A stretch of 64,000 nucleotides of DNA from JANXQG01 sp964615095. GTDB taxonomy: Bacteria > Planctomycetota > Planctomycetia > Pirellulales > Thermoguttaceae. The DNA is taken from assembly GCA_964615095.1 (NCBI GenBank), contig CAZTPX010000022.1, forward strand, positions 1 to 64,000. The letters are read 5' to 3'. The notes under the pieces were generated by a model. It was given only the letters and a program-made list of their open reading frames with translations, was not told the DNA's origin and ran no database searches. Position 1 is the stretch's first letter; every line of letters begins with the position of its first letter. Positions 53,216-61,197 of the stretch are shown in pieces. Made by a program: the position numbers and the translations under genes.

Positions 53216-55578
53216 GGCTCCTTGAACTGGAATACGACCATCTTCCAGAAAAGCACGCTGGGCACCGTAACGGCGACCTTGCCGCCGCCGGCGTCGCGCA
53301 GGTCGAGCTTCACGGCCTGCACCTCGTTCAGTCCGGCGAGTTCCAGCGGCTCGCTCGTGAGCAGGTAGGCGGCCATCGGCTTCTGTCCTTCGCGGGGCGA
53401 GCAGGTCACGCTGATGTCGCGCACTGGGGCATTGATCTCCGAGCGGGGGTTCTCCATGACCTCGGCCGCCTTGGGCGGATTGACGAGGTTTACCTGCAGG
53501 TACCTGCAACCGTCGCTCGCCTGGGTCCAGAAGCACATATCCCGCCACCACAGCGGGGCTGCCGACTTGACGTCGACCTCACCCTGGAGTTCTGCAATCC
53601 ACTGGCGTTTCACGTTGTACAGGTACTCGCTGAAACGCGTGGTGAAGGCGCCCAGATCACCGACCGGCTGACGGGAGTTGTAGTACCAGCCGCCATAGTC
53701 TCGGCCGCCGCAGATTACGCGGAAAATGGCCGAGTAGATCAGGTCGATAGGGCACTCCATGCTCCCGCGGTTGAAGTCGTAGGGATTGTAGACGCCGCCG
53801 CAGCGATTGACCCGGTCACCCCAGGACATCATGCGGCGCACGTAGGTCTTCCAGACGTGGTAAGGCGAACTCTTTTCCTGGTAGGTGCAGGGGAGTTCGT
53901 CGAGCATCCATGCCCCACCCGCGCAGCGTTCCTTGAAGGTCTCCATCATGTCCTTGACCTCTTCGGGCGAGGCGTAGTTGTAGCCAAAGGTGAAGTCGGG
54001 GAGCTCCTTATGGACGAGGGCCTTGATGCGCTTGACGGCAGCGGCGCTGATGCGGTCGGCCTGGGGATACGTGGCGGCGACCTCCTTGCCGTCGAGGTCC
54101 CGCTCGCCCGGGTAGACTTCCAGGTAGCGGACGTCGAGGCGCACGCCGGCAAAGCCCATGACCTTGCCACAATTGATGAATTGCCGGGCCACGTACTCCT
54201 GCACCGCAGGTAGGGAGTGGTTCAGACAGGCCTGGAAGAAGATGTGGTCGTAGGTCTTGGGATGGAAGTCGGCATCGTCCTTGCGGCGGTAACGCTCGCG
54301 GCCATCCATCTCGTAGCCGCCGACCTCGCCGTTGGCATCGTACAGGAACCACTCCGGGTGCTGCTGGAAGAGTTTGTAGCCCGATTCGGCCCAGCAGGTT
54401 CCGTTGACGTAAGAGACCGGCCACATACCCACGGACCGGAACATCCGGTTCTGCTGGATGATGGTTTCCCTGCTGCGGTACGTCAGCCGTCCCTCGCCGC
54501 CCGGGAAAAGGTCTTGGATGGGGGCCAAGTCGGAAATGTCGCCCGGAGCCCAGGAGAAGAACTCAAAATAAATTCGCCGCATCTTCTTCCAGTACTGCAC
54601 GCCCTGCCAGGAATCCTGGCTGGAGGCAGGGCCGACATAGAAGCTGCCGGCGCCGCTGTTGCCCGCCGAGTCGGAGCGGTCGCCGCTGGCCCCGCCAGCG
54701 ACCCAGAGCGGAAGCTTGGAAACGGCGAAGAAGTCCCGTCCGCTGGAGACTTCCCGTCCGCCCACCAACAACCGAACTCGGATTTCCCGTCCGTACTCTT
54801 CAGCGCCGAGCGAATAGGAGCAAGTCACCGGCTTCTGTTCGCCGGCGGCAAGGATGATCTTCTTCCGGAAGACCTCCCGGCGCGTATCGGTGGCGAGTAT
54901 CTCCTCGCCCAGCAGCGTTCCCTCAATCACTGCGGCGGTGGGGTTGACTAGGGACGCAAGCACCGTCACGTCGTCAAGGGGCTGGTAGCGAATCTTCGCC
55001 GGCGAAACCTCCAACACGCATGGAACGTCGAGAACCGGGACCGAAATCTCGGCCTTGTCCAGATACATGATTGGCGCGACGCCCTTGGGAGGCGCGTCCC
55101 ACTGGAGGATCGTTTCCGGGACGTAGATATCGCTGGTCCAAGGCGCGTCGAGTGTCAGGGTGACCGGGGTGTAGCCCTGCGTCTGTAGGTTGGCGCCATA
55201 GACGCGGGTTTGGCGGTGGAAGGCCCATTGCCCGGTCTGCTTGTCGTGGGCGACCAGCGTCAGCACGAATCCCGGCGTAAGTGGTGGGAGATCCTCGGCA
55301 CGCAGCCAGAAGGTGAACAAAACCTGTCCGCGCATCTCCATCCGCGGGACGCTGAAGACCATGCTCCAGCCGTTGGAGCCGGATTGGCAGGGAATGCGTA
55401 CGGCCTTGCCGCCCGAAGCCGCGGGATCGTCGGCAACGGCGGCGCCGAGGTGCATGCCGCCCGGAGTCGCGAATTTCTCCGCCGCTTCGGACCAGACTAC
55501 CCTGTGCGTCGTGGCGGAGGCGAGGGCGGCCCACAGAAAAAAGCTGACGCCGACGAGGATAATCCACAGTTGTCGCAT
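53212..55578 (-). CDS. Secreted protein with probable TIM-barrel glycoside-hydrolase-like domain
   Basis: Protein of 788 aa from the ATG at 55578 (GGAGG 8 bases upstream; a GTG at 55587 is also possible). The signal peptide is MRQLWIILVGVSFFLWAALA. The N-terminal third is beta-rich (binding or Ig-like modules). A middle barrel-like region has IYFEFFSWAPGDISDLAPIQ, SVGMWPVSYVNGTCWAESGY, KVMGFAGVRLDVRYLEVYPG and GGAWMLDELPCTYQEKSSPY, where Asp/Glu residues at strand ends look like catalytic acids of retaining glycoside hydrolases. The C-terminal domain is beta-rich. I could not assign a GH family. Its stop overlaps the start of the GATase-like gene, so they are made together. Confidence 0.7.
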   Translation of the reverse strand: MRQLWIILVGVSFFLWAALASATTHRVVWSEAAEKFATPGGMHLGAAVADDPAASGGKAVRIPCQSGSNGWSMVFSVPRMEMRGQVLFTFWLRAEDLPPLTPGFVLTLVAHDKQTGQWAFHRQTRVYGANLQTQGYTPVTLTLDAPWTSDIYVPETILQWDAPPKGVAPIMYLDKAEISVPVLDVPCVLEVSPAKIRYQPLDDVTVLASLVNPTAAVIEGTLLGEEILATDTRREVFRKKIILAAGEQKPVTCSYSLGAEEYGREIRVRLLVGGREVSSGRDFFAVSKLPLWVAGGASGDRSDSAGNSGAGSFYVGPASSQDSWQGVQYWKKMRRIYFEFFSWAPGDISDLAPIQDLFPGGEGRLTYRSRETIIQQNRMFRSVGMWPVSYVNGTCWAESGYKLFQQHPEWFLYDANGEVGGYEMDGRERYRRKDDADFHPKTYDHIFFQACLNHSLPAVQEYVARQFINCGKVMGFAGVRLDVRYLEVYPGERDLDGKEVAATYPQADRISAAAVKRIKALVHKELPDFTFGYNYASPEEVKDMMETFKERCAGGAWMLDELPCTYQEKSSPYHVWKTYVRRMMSWGDRVNRCGGVYNPYDFNRGSMECPIDLIYSAIFRVICGGRDYGGWYYNSRQPVGDLGAFTTRFSEYLYNVKRQWIAELQGEVDVKSAAPLWWRDMCFWTQASDGCRYLQVNLVNPPKAAEVMENPRSEINAPVRDISVTCSPREGQKPMAAYLLTSEPLELAGLNEVQAVKLDLRDAGGGKVAVTVPSVLFWKMVVFQFKEP

Positions 55579-55647
55579 ACCTACCACCTCCCGTTCGGTG
55601 TTGTAACTTGCCCGGAAGCCAGTAGTCTACTTTGCCGGCTGATGGCA

Positions 55648-56019
55648 CTAGACGATTTTACATGGAATTACTGAATCTTCGTCATAAGAGTAGACTGCAC
55701 AGAGTCGATGATACCCGTCCGCAATGACAACCCTCCCATTGGCCGAATCTCTTACCAGGAGGAGAGGCGCTAACTGGCGCCCCGACTGTATTTTCTGTTG
55801 ATCTTTTTCCACATGAGCATTGCTGATCCCCAGCAACGACAAACCGGATGCCCTGAAGATATCCTTGGCCTTGAACTTTGATATCGCGGCGAGTCTCAAT
55901 TTATCCACAAAGGTCGCCGCGGTCTGTTCGTCATAGTGCAAGGACAAGTACGACAGAGCTGCGGGATAATCGTGTTCTTCTGGTTCGCCCAACCATTTGA
56001 TTTCAACTTCCTTTGACAT
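55648..56019 (-). CDS. Small ParB/sulfiredoxin-fold domain protein
   Basis: Protein of 123 aa. The C-terminal half has the ParB/Srx signature: RQLAPLLLVRDSANGRVVIA, then DGYHRLCAVYSYDEDSVIPC, where the DGYHR segment corresponds to the GxxRxxA nucleotide-binding motif. The N-terminal half is helical (YPAALSYLSLHYDEQTAATF, then FKAKDIFRASGL). It has no HTH, so it is not a chromosome-partition ParB. Stand-alone proteins of this type are of unknown function. It is in the same direction as its neighbours but separated by 69 and 147 bases. Confidence 0.68.
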   Translation of the reverse strand: MSKEVEIKWLGEPEEHDYPAALSYLSLHYDEQTAATFVDKLRLAAISKFKAKDIFRASGLSLLGISNAHVEKDQQKIQSGRQLAPLLLVRDSANGRVVIADGYHRLCAVYSYDEDSVIPCKIV

Positions 56020-56079
56020 TCTCGGTCACCCATGCCTTTCTGGAGTAGTGCCCAGTTTCCCACATTGACGAGATTGTAT

Positions 56080-56097
56080 CGTCCCGTCGGAGGGACG
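56080..56097. repeat. Small hairpin downstream of the BlaR1-like gene
   Basis: CGTCCC-GTCGGA-GGGACG. It lies 70 bases beyond the stop of the BlaR1-like gene, in the 147-base spacer before the ParB-like gene. There is no T-run. It could contribute to transcript ending. Confidence 0.35.
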
Positions 56098-56166
56098 CCA
56101 AGAGGGACCGCCTGGATGCATGGGCAGCTTACCATCGGGCCATCGAATACGCCCGACGACCGGTGG

Positions 56167-59100
56167 TCAGCCTTCACCGCCAAGCGTGACGCGAACTGTC
56201 TGGCCCGGCCCGAGTTCCACGGGTTTTTCATTTGGCGAACGCCCTCTTTCGTCGACCGGCTGCAAGCGGACCTGCCATTTGCCCGGCTTAAGCTTCGGAA
56301 AAACGAACTTGCCTTCGGCATCAGCCTCGGTTCGATCCTGGAAGTTGAGGAAGCTCCACCGCATGCCGCCGTCCGAACCGATGGGGTAGACGTCGAGCTT
56401 TGCGTTAGGCGCGGGCTTGGCGCCGTGGCGGACCACGCCCTCCAACCAAGCCCAAGCCTGTAGCGTGATCTCGGGTTTAGCGGCCAGTTCCTCGCTCGTG
56501 GTCTGGGCGAAGCCCTGATCGTGAACGATGATGAGCAGAAAGCCGTTGTCCTGCGGTTCGATCGGCAATCGCCCGTCGGAACCGACTTTCAGGTTTGGCC
56601 GCGACATGTCGCGGTATGCGAAGCGGCCGTTCCTGACGAACATGGCCATGTGGATGAACTTGCCGGGACTCTCCGGGCAAAGGCACGCGTCGGCCCCGGC
56701 CGCCGGTTTGCCGTCGGGCAACCGGACCATCACATTCAGGTCTTTCCCCGTTCTCAGGGCGAAATCGCAAGTCACGCTCCCTTCGTCATTCTTGAACTCC
56801 CGCGAGACTGCCGGCTCATGTCCGCCGGCTTCAATCCGCACCAAATGAGCCAGTGAAGGTTGTGTGATCGTAAGCGTATACTGCCCATTTTCCCCTTCTA
56901 CTACCTCGTGCCGGTCCCAGAAAACGTCGTTCTCAAAGCTCCCTGCCTGCCGATAGCCCCGGACCACGCGGAAACTCGGGATGGGTTGCTTCGTCTTGGC
57001 ATCGACTACCCGCCCGGAGACTGTAAGCGCCGAATGCAGGGTGACCACATGTTCCGTTTGCTGCGTTGCCAGCGGTAGGCCGTAGATACTCATGTAGTTT
57101 ACGTAGCCGGTCAAACCGAAGGACGTTTGCACGGCATCCTCGGGAGCCCAAGTCCAAGCCCAACGCCCCTCGGCGTCGGTTCGGCCCTTGACCCCGACAT
57201 CACACAAAACGCGTCGGCCGCGCCAGGTGTCCGGCGTAACAAAAATGCCGCGTATCGGTTTGCCATCCTTATCGACGACGCGTACGCGGAGCGTATTGCC
57301 CTTCTCCAGGCTGAAATCCACCGGCTTCATCTGCGGCTCTACGTTGATGCTGCACAGCGCGGGGGACAAGCCCGGACGAGTGGCGGTCAACACGGCGCCG
57401 CCCGGCGCAAGACTGGCGAAGCGATAATGTCCCTTCTCGTCCGTGCTTACCGCGGGCTGCTTGGAGCCGTTCCATTCTCCCAAAAGCACCGTCGCGCCCG
57501 CCACTGGCTTTCCTTCCGGATCGGTCACCGTACCGGTCACGGGAATTCCCCTTTTCATGACCATGACCGCGATGCCACCAAGGACTTGTCTCTGCTCCGC
57601 GGCGGAAATTTCCGCCGGACCAGTGACGCTGATGTAGTCCGGATGTTCCAGCCCGAGATAGATAGATTCAATCTTCCGCGGAAAATGATCGAGATGCCAT
57701 CGTCCTTCGGCGTCCGTCAGGAAAACGCTATCCCACAGGGCCAGACCCATGCCAACTTGTTGGTAATTCTCTAAGGGAATATTGAGGTGGACTTTCGCGC
57801 CTTGGATGGGCTCACCCTGTTCGTTCCGAACGAAGCCGCCGATCGTGCGGCCTCGCTCGAAAGTGAAGGTGAATTCGTCGGGAATCAACTCATTACCGGA
57901 GTCATTGCGCCACCATTTTCTCACGGGTGGGTATCCCTCTGGATACGCGATCATGCTGAGAAACAGCCGGTTGGGGCCGGGAGCGGCCACCGTGGCCTTT
58001 CCCTCGACATCCGTGGTGTAGTTCTTCTCATGGCCCAAGAACTTTACAGCGAGCTTCGTGGCGGCAAGCGGCTTGCCAGCTTCGTCGACAACGCGAACCC
58101 GGAGAGAAGCGGTCTTGGGCGTGGCGTTGGGATCAATGGCAAGTTTTGCCTCTTTCGCCACAGTCTTCGTCTCTGCTTTGCCGGCCGCGACAGGTTCGGC
58201 GGGCGGTGGCGCGGCCAGCGCGAATTGCAACACGCCCAGCGCCGCCACCGTCAGCAGGGCGGCAAACCCGAACCCGATCGCGCTCCGGCGGCGCAACGGC
58301 AGTGAGAAGATCTTTCTTTTCAGGGCGCCGAGCCGACGGCTGATACTGGAACTTCTCGCCATGGCGATCCCCGTTGCCGGAATCGACGCGTACGACTGGA
58401 CGGCCACCCGGGCCAGGGTCCGACAATACTCGGTCACGTCGCCGACGAAACTAACCGAAACGGCGTCGGAAACCAACTCGCAGGCGGCCAGGTGGGCCCT
58501 TCGCATCCGCCAGGCGAACGGGTGAAACCAGAGCACCACCGAGATCAGGTGCAATCCGAAGTTCCATAGCACATCGCGTGACCGTACATGCGCAAGCTCA
58601 TGGGCGAGAATGGCCGGCAAGTCCGTACGATACGCATCCTCGCACAGGGATGCCGGCAAGAGCAGACGCTGGCAACGAAGACCGCACAACAACGGCGACT
58701 GGACTGCCGTTGATTCGAGCACCTCGACTCGCCCCCGGCATCCGATGGCCTGGGCAACGCGCAGGCACTCACTTCGGACCCATTGTGGCGGTTGCTTGCC
58801 GCCGTGGGCCATACGCCACATGCGGTAGTACCCAACACAAAAGCGGCAGGCAAGAACCCCGACGCCAACCAACCAGACGGCCAGAAGAACCCGGGATGCC
58901 GTGATGAGGAGGGGCTTCTCAGGCGCCGGCACATTGGCTTGAGGGTGCGGCACGCCAACTTCATCCGGCCGCATCGGCAACTGATGTAACGGCGGCCCGT
59001 CCGAGATGTCGACGGCGAAGCCGCCTTGGGCGGGCGTGGCTATGTCGCGATTGACCGCCAGAACCGGGGCCGGCACGGGAATGTCTACCGTCTCCGTGAC

Positions 59101-59349
59101 CGCTGCAGCTTGCCCGACGTAAATCTTTATCGCCGGAAGCAACCAGGCCACCGTCGGCAGTGCGATCAAACCGACCGCCGTCACGCGCCACAACAAGACC
59201 CGCCACCGCGGATTAGCGCCCCTGAGTGCTAGGTGGACCAGCCACGCGGCCACTAAAATCGCCGTGATCTTCAACAGCAGGACGACCCACCCTGGGGCGT
59301 CAACGATCGACTGTTCAACTCCCTGCATCGTCGTTAGCCATGCGTTCAT
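56167..59349 (-). CDS. BlaR1/MecR1-type M56 membrane metalloprotease with carboxypeptidase-regulatory-like sensor region
   Basis: Protein of 1,060 aa. Transmembrane segments lie near 21-42, 50-73, 150-175, 262-280 and 357-380. The zinc-protease motif HELAH is at 250-254, and ACELVSDA near 290 supplies the third ligand (M56 family). Beyond residue 400 the protein is a chain of carboxypeptidase-regulatory-like beta-sandwich domains, for example LRVRVVDEAGKPLAATKLAV, GFVRNEQGEPIQGAKVHLNI and GTVTDPEGKPVAGATVLLGE. The penicillin-binding sensor domain of classical BlaR1 is absent. The start overlaps the BlaI-like gene stop as ATGA. By analogy it senses an extracellular signal and leads to cleavage of the repressor. 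Confidence 0.9.
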   Translation of the reverse strand: MNAWLTTMQGVEQSIVDAPGWVVLLLKITAILVAAWLVHLALRGANPRWRVLLWRVTAVGLIALPTVAWLLPAIKIYVGQAAAVTETVDIPVPAPVLAVNRDIATPAQGGFAVDISDGPPLHQLPMRPDEVGVPHPQANVPAPEKPLLITASRVLLAVWLVGVGVLACRFCVGYYRMWRMAHGGKQPPQWVRSECLRVAQAIGCRGRVEVLESTAVQSPLLCGLRCQRLLLPASLCEDAYRTDLPAILAHELAHVRSRDVLWNFGLHLISVVLWFHPFAWRMRRAHLAACELVSDAVSVSFVGDVTEYCRTLARVAVQSYASIPATGIAMARSSSISRRLGALKRKIFSLPLRRRSAIGFGFAALLTVAALGVLQFALAAPPPAEPVAAGKAETKTVAKEAKLAIDPNATPKTASLRVRVVDEAGKPLAATKLAVKFLGHEKNYTTDVEGKATVAAPGPNRLFLSMIAYPEGYPPVRKWWRNDSGNELIPDEFTFTFERGRTIGGFVRNEQGEPIQGAKVHLNIPLENYQQVGMGLALWDSVFLTDAEGRWHLDHFPRKIESIYLGLEHPDYISVTGPAEISAAEQRQVLGGIAVMVMKRGIPVTGTVTDPEGKPVAGATVLLGEWNGSKQPAVSTDEKGHYRFASLAPGGAVLTATRPGLSPALCSINVEPQMKPVDFSLEKGNTLRVRVVDKDGKPIRGIFVTPDTWRGRRVLCDVGVKGRTDAEGRWAWTWAPEDAVQTSFGLTGYVNYMSIYGLPLATQQTEHVVTLHSALTVSGRVVDAKTKQPIPSFRVVRGYRQAGSFENDVFWDRHEVVEGENGQYTLTITQPSLAHLVRIEAGGHEPAVSREFKNDEGSVTCDFALRTGKDLNVMVRLPDGKPAAGADACLCPESPGKFIHMAMFVRNGRFAYRDMSRPNLKVGSDGRLPIEPQDNGFLLIIVHDQGFAQTTSEELAAKPEITLQAWAWLEGVVRHGAKPAPNAKLDVYPIGSDGGMRWSFLNFQDRTEADAEGKFVFPKLKPGKWQVRLQPVDERGRSPNEKPVELGPGQTVRVTLGGEG

Positions 59350-59735
59350 GACGTGGTTCTCCTTATGGGATCGGCGGAGGGCGGGTGCTCCTGGGCCAGT
59401 CGCTGTAATTCAAGCAGTTCCTCTTGCGAAAGTTTTTCTTTGGCCAGCAGGTGACATAACAAGGGTTCAATCGAGCCATTGCAGAAGGTGTTGACCAGAT
59501 CGCTGAGCATCGAGCGAAACGCCGATTCGCGCTTCGTCTTGGGGCGGTAATAGAACGCATTCCCCTTGCCTCGCCGCGCCAAATGGCCTTTCTCGACAAG
59601 GATTGTGAGATAGGATCGCAGGGCGGCGTTCTTGATCGGGCGGGGAAAATGCTCCTGGATCTCCGCCGGCTTCAATTCGCCGTGCTCCCAGAGAATCCGC
59701 ATTACTTCCATTTCGCCGGCGGTGAAGTGTGCCAT
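59346..59735 (-). CDS. BlaI/MecI/CopY-family transcriptional repressor
   Basis: Protein of 129 aa from the ATG at 59735 (AGAGG upstream); the frame extends to 60050 but the added part is not family-like. The winged helix is read from MAHFTAGEMEVMRILWEHGE, LKPAEIQEHFPRPIKNAALR, SYLTILVEKGHLARRGKGNA and FYYRPK, a close match to BlaI/MecI. The helical C-terminal region (VNTFCNGSIEPLLCHLLAKE, EELLELQRLAQEH) is the dimerisation domain. The stop overlaps the BlaR1-like start. Two dyads, TGCAGA-N4-TCTGCA, lie just upstream and are its likely operators, implying autoregulation. Confidence 0.92.
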   Translation of the reverse strand: MAHFTAGEMEVMRILWEHGELKPAEIQEHFPRPIKNAALRSYLTILVEKGHLARRGKGNAFYYRPKTKRESAFRSMLSDLVNTFCNGSIEPLLCHLLAKEKLSQEELLELQRLAQEHPPSADPIRRTTS

Positions 59736-59767
59736 AAGGCCTCTGTGGAGAAAGCAGACGACAGGTA

Positions 59768-59783
59768 TGCAGATCATTCTGCA
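59768..59783. promoter_or_regulatory. BlaI-type operator dyad 1
   Basis: TGCAGATCATTCTGCA, a perfect inverted repeat with 6-bp arms, centred about 40 bases upstream of the repressor start. It overlaps the predicted -10 box on the minus strand. Confidence 0.72.
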
Positions 59784-59803
59784 CTTTTCCGCCGATTTGT
59801 CAA
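59776..59803 (-). promoter_or_regulatory. Predicted promoter of the BlaI/BlaR1-type operon
   Basis: Minus-strand TTGACA at 59803-59798 (perfect -35) and CAGAAT at 59781-59776 (-10, 4 of 6 consensus) with a 16-base spacer. It is placed so that dyad 1 covers the -10 box and dyad 2 lies just upstream of the -35 box. Confidence 0.6.
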
Positions 59804-59810
59804 GGGGGTA

Positions 59811-59826
59811 TGCAGAAGTTTCTGCA
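59811..59826. promoter_or_regulatory. BlaI-type operator dyad 2
   Basis: TGCAGAAGTTTCTGCA, the same arms as dyad 1 and preceded by the same GTA. Centre-to-centre spacing is 43 bases, about four helical turns. The remaining spacer up to 60118 shows nothing further. Confidence 0.72.
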
Positions 59827-60118
59827 AAGGAGAAGGCCGCACAGCTCCAGGAAGGGGCAACGGCCTCATCGCTCAACCGATTTGCCCCTCTCTTGTTTCC
59901 ACGAAACCAACCCCCGGCAACTCCCAGAAATCGTTCATTTTCTGAAGCTCGGCCGATCGATCCGCACCGCGGCCGAATTTCCAGCCAGACGAACTCCGCG
60001 GCTGCCATCTCGTGGGGATTGGCGGCTGGGAACTTTTTGCCGTCGGCCAACGTCTAAAATGAAGGGCTGCTCCCTCATCCAATGAACCTATAGAAGATGA
60101 CCACTGTATCGCCGAGTC

Positions 60119-60863
60119 GTGTCTCTTGCGCTATTGATTGTGGGCTCCTTTTCGAGTATTTGCATTGCCCTGGCGGAATCTCCACCTGCCAAGCAACAGG
60201 CCCCCGAACTGCGTCTGCACATGGCGGGACGCCAAAATATGGGGGAAGCAAGGGGGTTTCTCGCTGGCCGTCGAGGTCTCGAATCCGGGTACGCATGCTC
60301 TATGGTATCACGGCTACCGGCCTGATTCCTTCGATCCGCCCATCCCCAAGGGGCAGATGCAGCCCATTTACCGGGTCGAGTTGAAACAGGCCGGAAAATG
60401 GCGGCAGCATCCGATTGGGTGGTGCGGTACGGGGATGGCTGACATCGAGTTCGCGCCGAAGACCTCGGCCACCTTCGGGGTCTGGGTGCCGGCCGGGCCT
60501 TGGGAGGCCGTGCGAATTGGGCTGCCCTGGCATCCCGCCGGGGCCCGAGAGGATTCCCCGCCGACAATTGCCTGGAGTCCCGAGATCACGCGGCAGGAGA
60601 TCCGCCGGGGCTTGCCGCCCATCTCCGCCATCCCCATCGCCCACGACCCGCAGCGGCCCACCACGTTCTATACGCTCGAACAGGCCGACGGCGAGCAACT
60701 CGTCTCAAAGCTCCGGTCGCAGTTTGTCGTCGTCAATCACGAAAAGGCCGAGGCACGATTCGCCTTCGACGCGCGGACAAGCCGGCTTATCGTGATTGCG
60801 ACCGAGAAGCAGCAGGCGAAAATCCGCGCCGCAATCGCCGCTTTGGGCGGACCGCCGGAGTGA
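60119..60863 (+). pseudogene. Secreted protein of unknown function, frameshifted in a G-run
   Basis: The frame from the GTG at 60119 gives a signal peptide (SLALLIVGSFSSICIALAES) and continues to MAGRQNMGEARG. The rest of the protein is in the next frame: FSLAVEVSNPGTHALWYHGY through to ALGGPPE, ending at 60863. Removing one G from the five-G run at 60252-60256 joins both parts into one protein of about 247 aa. The body looks like a beta-rich domain with a small alpha/beta C-terminal part. No family recognised. The defect may be a real mutation or a homopolymer sequencing error. It is divergent from the BlaI-type operon. Confidence 0.62.
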
Positions 60864-61197
60864 GAAACCAGGTACGTGATAGAACCAACATCTTTGACTC
60901 CCGTTCCGAGGCCAAGGTCGGGCCTCGATTCGTGATGGGGGCATGCCGTGCCGCGGTTTTGTTGCAGCTCTTTTTCCACCCGTGTCTTTCAAACTCCCGA
61001 TCGTTCAACATGTCCCCGTAGTGATAGGCCGGATTCCGTCCAAGGTTGACGGAGGAATTTTCAGTTTGCCTGAAAATCTGCAGATCTCCCGGGAACAGAA
61101 GGAGGGCCAGCCGTTCCTTGCGCGAACGCGCAATGAATGGATTTTTCCGAAATTCGGGATTTTTCCGGCCAGACGGCTCGAAATCCGGCTTCTCATT
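60864..61197. other. Intergenic region between the frameshifted gene and ahcY
   Basis: 334 bases between convergent genes. I see no gene and no clear terminator; a poly-purine stretch and short AT-rich tracts only. Confidence 0.4.

Noticed and set aside
53216..53551. N-terminal extension of the GATase-like protein
   Set aside because: It lies out of frame inside the upstream gene and is Arg/Gly-rich; the ATG at 53215 gives a signal peptide and an ATGA overlap.
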